Source: Polynucleobacter necessarius (lineage in GTDB: Bacteria; Pseudomonadota; Gammaproteobacteria; Burkholderiales; Burkholderiaceae). From it: 64,000 nt of DNA. The stretch covers positions 682,001-746,000 of the forward strand of contig LT606947.1 of the NCBI GenBank assembly GCA_900095165.1. The letters are read 5' to 3'. Within the stretch, counting starts at the first letter, position 1. Each line of letters opens with the position of its first letter. A program made the translations under genes and the position numbers. Below the pieces are notes generated by a model that did no database searches, was not told the origin of the DNA, and was given only the letters and a program-made list of their open reading frames with translations. This document shows positions 10,493-19,271 of the stretch, one piece after another.

Positions 10493-11936
10493 CAATACCG
10501 AGCTCCTGCAATTTATGGGTGATCGTATTGCGCCCAATACCTAGGCGCTGTGCTGCCTCAACACGCCTTCCGCGAGTAACCTTTAGCGCAGCTTGTAATA
10601 CTGCCTTCTCAAACTTAGAACACAGAACGTCATACACTTCTGTGTCGCCGTCTTGTAGCATTTTAACTGCCAAGCGACCCAAACCACCCTCCCAGTCTAC
10701 TGAGCCAGACTTTGTGATAACTTGAGCCGAGGGATTAGATTCGCCTTGTAATAAAACAGGTTGCTCACCAGCCTCTGCCAAAATATCTGCAGGCAAATCA
10801 CTTATGCCAATCAGATTGGATGGGGTCATTACTGTTAACCAATGGCACAGATTTTCTAGTTGGCGCACATTACCCGGAAATGGCATAACGCTGATTTCTT
10901 TTAAGGCATCATCCGATAGCTTTTTAGCCTCTACACCCAAAGACTTAGCACAAGACAACATGAAGTGACGTGCCAAAACTGGAATATCTTCGGCACGTTC
11001 ACGCAATGGGGGCATCCTCAAACGAATCACATTTAAGCGATGCAATAAACCTTCACGGAAAGCACCAGCAGCAACACGGACTTCTAGGTTTTGGTGTGTT
11101 GAAGCAATGATGCGCACATTTGCTTTGATAGGACCTTGCCCACCAACGCGATAAAAATGTCCGTCGGTTAATGCGCATAATAAACGGGTTTGCAGATCAA
11201 AAGGAATATCTCCGATCTCATCCAAGAATAAAGTACCGCCATCAGCCTGTTCAAAACGTCCGCGACGCAAAGTTAAGGCGCAAGAAAATGCGCCGCGTTC
11301 GTGTCCGAAGAGCTCCGACTCCAATAAATCCTTAGGTACTGCCGTAGTACTAAAAGCCACAAATGGACCCTTAGCGCGGGGGCTGTGTTTATGCAAGGCT
11401 TGAGCAACCAACTCTTTACCAGTACCAGACTCACCGGTAATCAAGACTGTTGAATGAGACTGCGCCAAACGACCAATCGCTCTAAAAACCTCATGCATTG
11501 CTGGAGCTTGGCCAATAATTTCGGTTGAATCCTGTCTCCAGCCATTCATCTCTTTATTGCCAAATTGGTTGCGCTCACTCTGTTCCATGGCACGACGAAT
11601 AAGTTCTACAGTCTTATCAATATCAAATGGCTTAGTCAGATATTCAAATGCGCCACCCTGAAAATATGAGACCGCTGAATCCAAATCCGAATATGCCGTC
11701 ATGATGATGACCGGCAGCATCGGATGGCTTTCTTTTACATTTTGCAGGAGATCTAAGCCATTGCCTCGTGGCATACGAATATCAGAAATCAATACTTGCG
11801 GAGAATCTTTCTCCAGCGCATCAAGCACATCATTCGGATTGGAAAAGCTCTTATGTGGAATATTTTCACGAGTAAGGGCTTTTTCTAGCACCCAACGAAT
11901 AGATTGATCATCGTCCACGATCCAAACGGGTTTCAT
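10485..11936 (-). CDS. ntrC: Nitrogen regulation response regulator NtrC, with altered GAFTGA loop
   Basis: Sigma54-dependent activator of nitrogen genes. Receiver domain (about 1-120) keeps VDDDQS, the phospho-acceptor Asp in LISDIRMPRGNG and Lys in YLTKPFD. The AAA+ domain (about 145-370) keeps Walker A GESGTGKE and Walker B GTLFLDEIGD. A Fis-type helix-turn-helix closes the protein (RGRRVEAAQRLGIGRNTI). The sigma54-contact loop, normally GAFTGA, reads GAFSCA here (codons at 11280-11285, TCT TGC). Thr to Ser is mild; Gly to Cys is not expected in a working activator. The frame is otherwise whole at 483 residues. It overlaps the ntrB stop by 4 bases and xth by 8. Function is therefore doubtful although the reading frame is intact. 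Confidence 0.93.
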   Translation of the reverse strand: MKPVWIVDDDQSIRWVLEKALTRENIPHKSFSNPNDVLDALEKDSPQVLISDIRMPRGNGLDLLQNVKESHPMLPVIIMTAYSDLDSAVSYFQGGAFEYLTKPFDIDKTVELIRRAMEQSERNQFGNKEMNGWRQDSTEIIGQAPAMHEVFRAIGRLAQSHSTVLITGESGTGKELVAQALHKHSPRAKGPFVAFSTTAVPKDLLESELFGHERGAFSCALTLRRGRFEQADGGTLFLDEIGDIPFDLQTRLLCALTDGHFYRVGGQGPIKANVRIIASTHQNLEVRVAAGAFREGLLHRLNVIRLRMPPLRERAEDIPVLARHFMLSCAKSLGVEAKKLSDDALKEISVMPFPGNVRQLENLCHWLTVMTPSNLIGISDLPADILAEAGEQPVLLQGESNPSAQVITKSGSVDWEGGLGRLAVKMLQDGDTEVYDVLCSKFEKAVLQAALKVTRGRRVEAAQRLGIGRNTITHKLQELGIDG

Positions 11937-12992
11937 AATGCTTTCTCCTGCCTACAGTAAGGAATTTGAATATGGAAATCAGTCCGTCCAGGACGGCTGT
12001 CACAAGCGATGAAGCCTTGATACTGCTGTACAAAAGTTTGGGCCAGGGTGAGACCAAGACCGCTGCCACCATCCCTGCCAGAAACTAGAGGGAAAAAAAT
12101 ACGCTCGCGGATATCCTCTGGAATACCAGGTCCGTTATCAATGACATGCAAGTCCATAGCCATCTTGTAGCGTTGCTTTGAAATAGTGACAGAGCGAGCC
12201 ACCCTCGTCTTCAATTCAATTTGGGCAATACCCTGCTGTATTTCTTCTGACAGGGCTTGATCGGCATTGTGTGCAATATTTAAGACTGCCTGAATCAACT
12301 GTTCACGATCACCGAGTACTTCAGGCAGGCTGGTATCGTAGTTGCGAATAATCCTCAACCATTTAAGAAACTCCGCTAAGACTAAGCTGCGAACGCGCTC
12401 TAATGCCTCATGGACATTAAAGGATTCCATAGCATGCGCCTTGCGATGTGAGGCGAGTAATCTATCCGCCAAGTTCTGTAGACGATCTGATTCTTTAATT
12501 ATGACTTGGGTGTATTCACGCAAGCCTTTTTCTGGAAGTTCAAACTCCAGCAATTGAGCGACACCTCGAATGCCACCCAGAGGATTCTTAATTTCATGCG
12601 TCAGGTTACACATTAACTGCTTATTTGCTTCGACTTGCTGAGTAACGCGCTCACTTCGCAACTGTTGATCAATCGGAAACCATTCCATTATGATCAGTGT
12701 TGGGTCCTCAAGACAGGCAACCACCACGTGCGCAGGAATGGACTCTTGATGAATACTGCCAGGCAATGAATGCAACACCATCTCTTGACGTTGAGCAGAG
12801 ACATGTCCCGCCTTGACCTCTTCGATCATGCGCTTAATTGAGACGTTCTCTCCGAATAGAGTGTGCACAAGACTGACCCTCAAGAGATTTTCGTGAAAGG
12901 CCCAGCGCAGACTCTGCAGCCGGGTTCACGTAAACTAATTGTTGGTTCTCAGCCTCAAATACCACGATGGCATTAGGCATCTGATCAAGCAA
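11933..12992 (-). pseudogene. ntrB: Nitrogen sensor kinase NtrB, frameshifted after the PAS domain
   Basis: NtrB phosphorylates NtrC under nitrogen limitation and is governed by PII. The downstream frame (12883 to 11933) carries most of the protein: H-box NLTHEIKNPLGGIRG, N-box VLNIAHNADQAL, and DNGPGIPEDI then GSGLGLTLAQ. The PAS start lies in another frame: MPNAIVVFEAENQQLVYVNP, NPAAESALGLSRKSLEGQS, which must join VHTLFGENVSIKRM. The shift is at about 12866-12876. The start is unclear: TTG 12992 or ATG 12980 lies just after the glnA terminator, while ATG 13060 has a strong GGAG site but would need a further one-base correction in the T run. The tail overlaps ntrC by 4 bases. An undamaged kinase cannot be made from this sequence. 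Confidence 0.85.
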
Positions 12993-12998
12993 TGTCGG

Positions 12999-13024
12999 AA
13001 AAAAGGAGCAGCCGAAGCTGCCCC
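12999..13024 (-). terminator. Intrinsic terminator after glnA
   Basis: Read on the minus strand: GGGGCAGC-TTCG-GCTGCTCC followed by six T. This is an 8-pair stem (one G-T pair) with a stable UUCG tetraloop. It lies about 48 bases after the glnA stop and ahead of ntrB, so ntrBC would depend on read-through or on a promoter of their own, as in enteric glnA-glnLG. Confidence 0.85.
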
Positions 13025-13071
13025 TTTGAACGAATTGCGCAACAGACCTGCGCTCAACATTTCTCCTTCGC

Positions 13072-14487
13072 TTACAGGGAGTAGTACATATCGAATTCGA
13101 TAGGATGAGTAGTCATACGGAAACGTGTGACATCCTCCATCTTCAAAGCGATATATGCATCGATCATAGAATCAGTAAAGACACCACCACGAGTCAAGAA
13201 CTCACGGTCTTTGTTCAATGCTTCCAATGCTTCTTCCAAGCTTGCACAAACGGTTGGGATCTTTGCATCTTCTTCTGGTGGCAAGTCATACAAGTTCTTG
13301 TCAGCAGCTTCACCCGGATGAATCTTGTTCTGAACGCCATCCAAACCTGCCATCATCAATGCTGCGAAGCAGAGGTATGGGTTGGCCAATGGATCAGGGA
13401 AGCGAGTTTCAATACGACGACCCTTAGGGCTGGAAACGTGTGGAATACGAATCGAAGCAGAACGGTTACGCGCTGAGTAAGCCAACTTCACTGGAGCCTC
13501 AAAGCCTGGAACCAAACGCTTGTATGAGTTTGTACCTGGGTTAGTAATCGCATTCAATGCTTTAGCGTGCTTAATGATGCCGCCGATGTAGAACAATGCG
13601 AACTCTGATAAACCTGCATAGCCGTTACCAGCAAACAAGTTCTCGCCGTTTTTCCAAATAGATTGGTGAACGTGCATACCTGAACCGTTGTCACCAACTA
13701 TAGGCTTAGGCATAAATGTAGCTGTCTTGCCGTAAGCATGCGCAACGTTTTGAATTACATACTTCTGCCAGATAGTCCAGTCAGCACGCTCAACCAATGC
13801 ACTGAACTTAGTACCTAATTCGTTTTGGCCTTGGCCAGCCACTTCATGGTGATGCACTTCGACAGGAATGCCTAAAGATTCGAGGATCAAACACATTTCA
13901 GAACGCATGTCTTGGAATGTATCTACCGGAGCAACTGGGAAGTAGCCGCCTTTTTTACCTGGACGGTGGCCAGTATTGCCGCCTTCGATTTCAGCAGCTG
14001 AAGACCAAGGAGCCTCTTCAGAATCTACCTTAACGAAACAACCCTGCATGTCAGCACCCCAACGGACGCCGTCAAAAATAAAGAATTCTGGCTCTGGACC
14101 AAAGTAAGCTGTATCGCCTAGACCAGTGCTTTTCAAATAAGACTCAGCACGCTTTGCAATGGAACGTGGGTCACGATCGTAACCTTTGCCGTCTGAAGGC
14201 TCGATCACATCACATGTAATAACCAATGTTGGCTCTTCATAGAATGGGTCGATATAGCAAGCTGTTGGATCAGGCATCAACAACATGTCAGAAGCTTCGA
14301 TACCCTTCCAACCAGCAATAGATGAACCGTCAAATGCATGACCGCTCTCAAATTTGTCTTCGTCAAAATGGGAAATAGGTACTGTTGTGTGTTGCTCTTT
14401 GCCCTTTGTATCTACAAAGCGGAAATCAACGAAAGTACATTCTTTCTCTTTAACTAACTTCATCACATCAGCGACGGTCTTCGTCAT
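13072..14487 (-). CDS. glnA: Glutamine synthetase, type I
   Basis: Dodecameric GSI that forms glutamine from glutamate, ammonia and ATP, the main ammonia-assimilation step. The 471-residue length is typical. Signatures seen: [17 protein letters not shown] (about 52-70), the metal/ATP region [27 protein letters not shown] (about 265), the [13 protein letters not shown] loop (about 315) and the C-terminal adenylylation region with Tyr in NLYDLPPEE (about 400), so it belongs to the class regulated by GlnE. The start ATG 14487 is preceded by AGAGGAG. Upstream lie a sigma54 promoter and two NtrC-type sites. No lesion seen. Confidence 0.98.
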   Translation of the reverse strand: MTKTVADVMKLVKEKECTFVDFRFVDTKGKEQHTTVPISHFDEDKFESGHAFDGSSIAGWKGIEASDMLLMPDPTACYIDPFYEEPTLVITCDVIEPSDGKGYDRDPRSIAKRAESYLKSTGLGDTAYFGPEPEFFIFDGVRWGADMQGCFVKVDSEEAPWSSAAEIEGGNTGHRPGKKGGYFPVAPVDTFQDMRSEMCLILESLGIPVEVHHHEVAGQGQNELGTKFSALVERADWTIWQKYVIQNVAHAYGKTATFMPKPIVGDNGSGMHVHQSIWKNGENLFAGNGYAGLSEFALFYIGGIIKHAKALNAITNPGTNSYKRLVPGFEAPVKLAYSARNRSASIRIPHVSSPKGRRIETRFPDPLANPYLCFAALMMAGLDGVQNKIHPGEAADKNLYDLPPEEDAKIPTVCASLEEALEALNKDREFLTRGGVFTDSMIDAYIALKMEDVTRFRMTTHPIEFDMYYSL

Positions 14488-14528
14488 GCAAATCTCCTCT
14501 ATTAACTAAATTCGGAATACAAACCTAA

Positions 14529-14538
14529 GGTGTACACC
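14529..14538. promoter_or_regulatory. Perfect palindrome in the glnA leader
   Basis: GGTGTACACC is a perfect 10-base palindrome. It lies a few bases downstream of the start point predicted from the sigma54 promoter, so it would be in the 5' leader or at the initiation site. It could be an operator or chance; I know no regulator for it. Confidence 0.25.
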
Positions 14539-14552
14539 CTTGTTTATTCCAG

Positions 14553-14566
14553 GCATCAAATATGCC
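14553..14566 (-). promoter_or_regulatory. Sigma54 (-24/-12) promoter of glnA
   Basis: Read on the minus strand: GGCATATTTGATGC, with GG and GC separated by exactly 10 bases, as the sigma54 consensus requires (TGGCAC-N5-TTGC form). The -24 part is good and the -12 part (ATGC for TTGC) fair. The predicted start is near 14541, leaving a leader of about 54 bases. The two NtrC-like sites upstream support the assignment. Confidence 0.7.
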
Positions 14567-14616
14567 CTTGGGATGTATCTAATTTACTGAAGCAAACAAA
14601 CGGGAATAGTCATTAT

Positions 14617-14632
14617 TGCACTAATTAAATGC
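14617..14632. promoter_or_regulatory. NtrC-binding site, promoter-proximal
   Basis: TGCACTAATTAAATGC has the NtrC dyad form (GCAC and a weaker ATGC half). It is centred about 84 bases upstream of the predicted sigma54 start point of glnA. One half is imperfect, so this is likely the weaker of the two sites. Confidence 0.55.
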
Positions 14633-14668
14633 TGAAATACCCCTCAAAACCTGAAAAAATACCCCATT

Positions 14669-14684
14669 TGCACCAAATTAGTGC
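14669..14684. promoter_or_regulatory. NtrC-binding site, promoter-distal
   Basis: TGCACCAAATTAGTGC; the opposite strand reads GCACTAATTTGGTGCA, close to the strong NtrC site of E. coli glnA as I remember it (GCACTATATTGGTGCA). It is centred about 136 bases upstream of the predicted start point, a normal enhancer position. It ends directly at the stop codon of the CinA-like gene. Confidence 0.7.
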
Positions 14685-15548
14685 TTACTCAGGTTTAGAA
14701 ATATCATGAATTACATAACCAAGAGCCTCGGTACTTGTGCGCAAAGCAATCCAGGCGCTCTCAAGTAAGTTTGCGTTGCCTTTAATGCCCAATTCAATAT
14801 GACGATCAGCATAAATACCACCCTTAGAGGCGTCGCCAACCGATGGAAGACTAAAGACCTTCACGCCCGGAAATGTAGCTTCAATACGCTCCATTAAAGG
14901 CGTTAAAGTTGATTCAATACCCTTGGGAACGATAAAGCTCTGCTCTGCCCAGTTTTCACGATGAAATAGGTTTTGATAGTGAGTATCAAGACACCAAGCC
15001 ATCATGGGAGCGGCCATCACCGGAAAGCCGGGAACAAAATAGTGCTCACGAATACAAAAGCCAGGAATCTGGTTGTAGGGATTTGGGATGATGTCACTGC
15101 CAATCGGGAACTCACCCATTTTGAAGCGATGTTGATTTTCGGGAGTGTTGAGATCTGCTTTTATGGGATCCCCTTCCGCCATTGATTGAATGCGCCCAGC
15201 TATTAATTCTTGCGCAGTTGGATGCAGTTGGGTTTTGGTACTCAGCGCCAAAGCAGCGCACTGCCGAGTATGGTCATCAGGGGTTGCACCAATACCACCG
15301 GTACTGAAAACAACATCACCACTTGCAAAGCTGTCGTTTAGAGTTGCAGTAATTTGCTCAGGATCATCAGCAACATACTTAGCCCACGATAGACTCAGGC
15401 CGCGTTCACTCAAGAGTTCAATTAATTTGCTTAAGTGTTTATCTTGGCGACGGCCCGACAGAATCTCATCACCAATCACAATTAAACCAAAGCGACGCGC
15501 CTTAAGCTCAGGCACGTCGATGTTGACCTGCTTTGACGTCTCAACCAT
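14685..15548 (-). CDS. Molybdopterin-binding (CinA N-terminal/MoaB-like) domain protein
   Basis: A 287-residue protein with one MoCF-biosynthesis-type domain in its N-terminal half: FGLIVIGDEILSGRRQDKH, then VFSTGGIGATPDDHTRQCAA, then the NPYNQIPGFCI and FVPGFPVMAAPM segments of this family. It lacks the C-terminal amidase domain of full-length CinA. Stand-alone proteins of this kind are widespread and their substrate is usually not known. ATG 15548 is chosen because it overlaps the stop of the preceding gene (ATGGTTGA); the longer frame adds seven residues of no clear value. No lesion seen. Confidence 0.85.
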   Translation of the reverse strand: MVETSKQVNIDVPELKARRFGLIVIGDEILSGRRQDKHLSKLIELLSERGLSLSWAKYVADDPEQITATLNDSFASGDVVFSTGGIGATPDDHTRQCAALALSTKTQLHPTAQELIAGRIQSMAEGDPIKADLNTPENQHRFKMGEFPIGSDIIPNPYNQIPGFCIREHYFVPGFPVMAAPMMAWCLDTHYQNLFHRENWAEQSFIVPKGIESTLTPLMERIEATFPGVKVFSLPSVGDASKGGIYADRHIELGIKGNANLLESAWIALRTSTEALGYVIHDISKPE

Positions 15549-16384
15549 GGTACGGTAGCTCCATATCAATTACACGTGCTTCTATATTTAAAGATTGATC
15601 CAACTCGTTTCTACGCATCTCTTTTAATGCCTCGAGTAAATAGTGCGTGAACCACAGCGCGGCAAATACAAAGATTAAAGAGTAAATCCACAGAGCAACA
15701 AAACTCACAATGGGAAACAACACCAATGCCAACGCTGAGGTTGCCCAAAAGAAAGTGGGTACAGCCCCAAGCATTCCCGAAACAATTCCCATGGCTAGCA
15801 GCGGCCAGCGGTGTTGGTGTAATAACGTATTGCGCTCTTGCAAAATGGCATGCTGAGCCAGCACGTCATAAGACATCAAACGCATGGTTAACCAACCTCA
15901 AAGTAATGGCGGCAAGACTGCCACCAATGGTGGGATCCATCGTACCGGAAGAGTCAACATCACCAATGCTAAACAGATCAATGCAGACCAGATCGTGTAA
16001 ACAAAACTACCAAACAAGCCACCGCCCTTTTTTCGCTCAAGATCTTTGTAGGTATGTTGACGGACAACCACTTTGACAATCGTTGGGACAGTGGTGAAGG
16101 CAATGAACACCAATAAGATGATCGAGATTAATGGGATGAGCAACATGACAAAAAAGAGTGGCGCAATCCATGCGCGTGCGTTCTCGAATCCAGCTGGTAA
16201 AAATGGATGTTGTTAGAACGATGCTCAGCATCTCCAATGCCGGAGTCCAAGTTAGCCAAATTAAGCTGCCCCATAAAACCGAGACGATTAAAAATGGGCG
16301 CAGGCTTAACCAGAGTATTCTGGGATGCATCGAGCCAACTAAAGCCAAGCCAAAAGACTTAAATACCTGCTGCATGCTATCCAT
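15541..16384 (-). pseudogene. EI24/CysZ-like membrane protein, broken by a frameshift and a nonsense codon
   Basis: Remains of a multi-pass inner-membrane protein of about 280 residues, EI24 (CysZ-like) type. The start is MDSMQQVFKSFGLALVG at 16384, and hydrophobic stretches are spread over three reading-frame pieces. The first frame runs to TSIFTSWI, then the sequence continues one frame over as ENARAWIAPLFFVMLLIPLI (shift near 16188). The second piece ends in PPLL-stop-GWLTMRLMSYD: TGA at 15898-15900 where TGG (Trp) fits, with the same frame open on both sides. The conserved cytoplasmic part YKDLERKKGGG is present. Role in the family: sulfate uptake for CysZ, otherwise unknown. It starts a run of closely packed minus-strand genes. 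Confidence 0.85.
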
Positions 16385-16419
16385 AAATTTCCAGTTCTAG
16401 CGAGCGAACTACTGTTTAT

Positions 16420-17397
16420 TTACTTCGTCTTAGGAAAAATTTCACGTACTGCATGCATTAGCCCTTGCCACTGCTGCTGCAATACTTTCTTTGAAATAGT
16501 CAAATCCCTGACCCCAGTAGGATGAACTTCTTTTGGGAAGATCGCCGTATTGAAGATCATGTCCCACCACGGAAACAAGACGCCAAAATTGCAGCCACCC
16601 AAAACGCCTGGTTTACCTTTGGCCTCGTGGCCATAACCAACCGCATGATGCATCCTGTGATACATCGGCGATACCAATAGATATTTAAAGGCGCCAAGAT
16701 GAATCTTCAGATTGGCATGTTGCCAACTCTGAATAAACTGACTCAACACTACCAGCAAAATAAACTGACTCGGGGGTACTCCAAACAATAAGGCAAAGAA
16801 AGCAAAAACAACTGCATGCAAGATGCTGTCAAGAATATGATTTCTATCATCGGACCAAGCGGTCATGACAGTTTGAGTGTGGTGCAAGGCATGCAATTGC
16901 CACCACCAATTAAAAGTATGTGAAGCGCGGTGATACAGATACTCGACCAGGTCTAGCAATACAAAGTAAATGCAAAAGCTGACCAAGGGAATGGATGTTA
17001 TCGATGGCAACCATGACTCTACATTCAACCTGCCGAAGCGGAAGTCGTGCAGAACCGAATCGATCTGAAAGAAAAATCCCGACAATGCAAGAAAAATCAA
17101 ACCGTGAAAAATACCCAGCCGATGAAACAAGGTATAAAAAATATCTGCCTTAGAGCTTGTGGCAAAACGCTCCTGAATTTCCGCCGGAGAAAATCTTTCC
17201 CAAGTACGCAGGATGATAGCAATCAGTAAGATCTGAATGCAACCAAACAAAAACCAATCGATACCATCAAAGACATCCTCCGCCATGGACATCAGGTCAA
17301 AGTGATACAGGATTGGTCCGGCTACATTAGCAAACAAGAACTCTTGAGTACTAGCGTAGGCTGATGAGATGGCGGCTATTAAAGGATTGGAATCCAT
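16420..17397 (-). CDS. Sterol desaturase / fatty acid hydroxylase family membrane protein
   Basis: A 325-residue di-iron membrane enzyme. The histidine clusters expected of the family are present: HRASH (about 157), HALHH (about 170) and HRMHH (about 248), with at least four hydrophobic segments before and between them. Bacterial members act on lipids such as ornithine lipids, carotenoids, hopanoids or sterol-like compounds; the substrate cannot be told from sequence. The stop is 35 bases from the EI24 pseudogene, and the start is 15 bases from the deacetylase stop, so it probably belongs to one transcript with them. No lesion seen. Confidence 0.87.
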   Translation of the reverse strand: MDSNPLIAAISSAYASTQEFLFANVAGPILYHFDLMSMAEDVFDGIDWFLFGCIQILLIAIILRTWERFSPAEIQERFATSSKADIFYTLFHRLGIFHGLIFLALSGFFFQIDSVLHDFRFGRLNVESWLPSITSIPLVSFCIYFVLLDLVEYLYHRASHTFNWWWQLHALHHTQTVMTAWSDDRNHILDSILHAVVFAFFALLFGVPPSQFILLVVLSQFIQSWQHANLKIHLGAFKYLLVSPMYHRMHHAVGYGHEAKGKPGVLGGCNFGVLFPWWDMIFNTAIFPKEVHPTGVRDLTISKKVLQQQWQGLMHAVREIFPKTK

Positions 17398-17412
17398 ATA
17401 TCCAATTGTGAC

Positions 17413-18183
17413 TTATTTATCCTGTTTTGGCAGGGTTGCAAAACAGAAGTTGCGAGCCTTCAAATTCACAATCAGTTGCTCCAAGACAGCTGGCGCCCAA
17501 GGGTCTTTGCGTGACCAAATACCTAGATGGGCCATGGTGATATCGCCATCTTGCATCTGACTGCTCGCTTTATCCAGAAGCACTTGATTGGGGTGGGTCT
17601 GTGAGCTTAGCTCATCACCCAGGAAGCCCGCAGGGCTCCAGCCAATATGTTGATATCCGCACTGGCTACCCATCTTGATAGAGCGAGGGGATGTTTTCCC
17701 ACCAGGTGCGCGCCAGATTTTCTGAAGATTGCTACCGGTTAACTCTTTGAATCGCTCATCTACCCGTCTGATTTCTCGACAATAGCTTGCTTCGTTATAC
17801 AGACTCAACACTCCAGACTTGGGGCCAAACTGTGGTCTTGCAAAGATCTCTCCGCTAGGGCCGTCTTTAACAAAGTAAAGGTGATCGTAGGTATGACTAC
17901 CAAAATGATGTCCTTCGCGAACACGATCCTGCCAAAAAGCTCTCCAGGAATCATCTAGAGAAAAATCACCGCGACTGGTTTTTTCATTTGCAAGAAAAAA
18001 AGTGGCTTTGATTTTTTGGCGATTCAAGATATCCGCAACAGTCTGCGCAACAGACATATTGCCGGTATCAAAGGTAAGGTATACCGTTTTTTTGCAATGG
18101 GACTCCTGCGCATGCCCAAGCGATGCAGATAACGCTAAAGCTAGAAATACTGAGAGTCTTCTAAAAGCGGTTTTAAATGGCAT
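17413..18183 (-). CDS. Polysaccharide deacetylase (CE4/NodB) family protein, exported
   Basis: A 256-residue protein with a signal peptide (residues 1-25, ending in GHAQ). The NodB-type barrel motif 1 reads YLTFDTGNMS instead of the canonical TFDDG, so the first Asp (catalytic base) is present but the second (metal ligand) is replaced. Motif 2 is HFGSHTYDH, keeping both metal histidines, and motif 3 is WRAPGGKTS. A subfamily with FDTG in this place exists in related bacteria, so this need not be decay. Expected site: periplasm or envelope, removing acetyl groups from a glycan. It is 8 bases downstream of the beta-propeller gene. Confidence 0.82.
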   Translation of the reverse strand: MPFKTAFRRLSVFLALALSASLGHAQESHCKKTVYLTFDTGNMSVAQTVADILNRQKIKATFFLANEKTSRGDFSLDDSWRAFWQDRVREGHHFGSHTYDHLYFVKDGPSGEIFARPQFGPKSGVLSLYNEASYCREIRRVDERFKELTGSNLQKIWRAPGGKTSPRSIKMGSQCGYQHIGWSPAGFLGDELSSQTHPNQVLLDKASSQMQDGDITMAHLGIWSRKDPWAPAVLEQLIVNLKARNFCFATLPKQDK

Positions 18184-18191
18184 TACCTAAA

Positions 18192-19229
18192 TTATTCCCA
18201 ACCAGCACGCGGGGTAAAGAAAACACCATGCGGTGATTTACCAACCGGGATCACAGTGACCAGTTTCATTGATGGAATATCAATTACTCCTGCCTTCTTA
18301 GAAAACCGGAATGTGACCCACATGGTTTTTCCATCAGGCGTGACCTCCATATCATCTGGGCCTGCAGGCAGACCAGTAATATCACCGACCTTTTCCAAGG
18401 TTTGCATATTGATCATGCTGATAGTGGATGCAATTCGATTGCTGACGAACACATGCTTTTTATCGCCCAAGGGACGGAAGTTGTGAGCACCCTTCCCAGT
18501 GAGGATTCGTTTTACTTCTTTGCGATTCTTCCAGTCAATCACTTGAACATTATATTCACCAGTAATACCAACCAACAGGTATTGGTCTCCAGGAGTCATC
18601 CAAACGCCAGCGGGCACCTTACCTGTCGTCATTTTCCAAAGCACGGTCTGACTATCCAAATCAATTGCCGCTAACTCATTGGAGTCTTGTAGAGTGATAA
18701 ATGCAATCTTGCTATCCGCTGTAAATGCAACGTGGCTTGGCGTCTTACCCAACTTAATCGACTTAGCCAACTTCAGGTCTGCGCCTTGAGCGTGATAGAC
18801 ATCCACTCTATCCAAACGATTACCGTTTGAAACAAACCACTTATGGTTCGGTGAATAGCCAATTTGATACGGATCAATGATGTCAGGAATCTTGCCTGTC
18901 AACTCACCTGTAGTGGGATTCATCAAGACAACATCGTTACCCGCAGCATTTGCAATCAGTAGTGTCTTTTGATCTGGTGTCATCATCAAGTGATGAGGCT
19001 CTTTACCCACAGGCACAGTCTTGATCACTTTGCGACTCGGCATATCGATCAAGCTGACCGTTGCCTCCCCAGAGTTCAATACGACTGCCAACTTGGGCTC
19101 GTCTTTGGAGTCAGTTGCCGCTGGAGCTTGCGCAAAGGCGCCATTCTGAAACCCAATCAGGGTAACTGCAGTAAAGGCTGAAATAGTACCAAATTTGGCT
19201 TTTCTGAGATAAGTATGCATAACTGCCAT
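18192..19229 (-). CDS. Periplasmic YVTN-type beta-propeller protein
   Basis: About 345 residues with a signal peptide (cleavage near GAFAQA) followed by repeated YVTN-like blades, such as TVSLIDMPSRKVIKTVPVG, NDVVLMNPTTGELTGKI and AAIDLDSQTVLWKMTTG, each with a GKxPHH or GKTPSHV turn. Such propellers bind ligands or proteins in the periplasm; the partner is not known. Start: ATG 19229 or ATG 19220 (MHTYLRKAKFG); neither has a strong ribosome site, and the second gives a normal signal peptide. It is the first gene of the run that continues into the deacetylase. Confidence 0.83.
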   Translation of the reverse strand: MAVMHTYLRKAKFGTISAFTAVTLIGFQNGAFAQAPAATDSKDEPKLAVVLNSGEATVSLIDMPSRKVIKTVPVGKEPHHLMMTPDQKTLLIANAAGNDVVLMNPTTGELTGKIPDIIDPYQIGYSPNHKWFVSNGNRLDRVDVYHAQGADLKLAKSIKLGKTPSHVAFTADSKIAFITLQDSNELAAIDLDSQTVLWKMTTGKVPAGVWMTPGDQYLLVGITGEYNVQVIDWKNRKEVKRILTGKGAHNFRPLGDKKHVFVSNRIASTISMINMQTLEKVGDITGLPAGPDDMEVTPDGKTMWVTFRFSKKAGVIDIPSMKLVTVIPVGKSPHGVFFTPRAGWE

Positions 19230-19271
19230 TGTAAGCAATTGATACCCTAGACTGGTGCCTTAAACAAAGAT

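Noticed and set aside
13001..13060. A short gene from ATG 13060 with a good ribosome site (MLSAGLLRNSFKG)
   Set aside because: Most of this frame is the glnA terminator stem. It is either an ntrB start in need of a frame correction or a chance frame.
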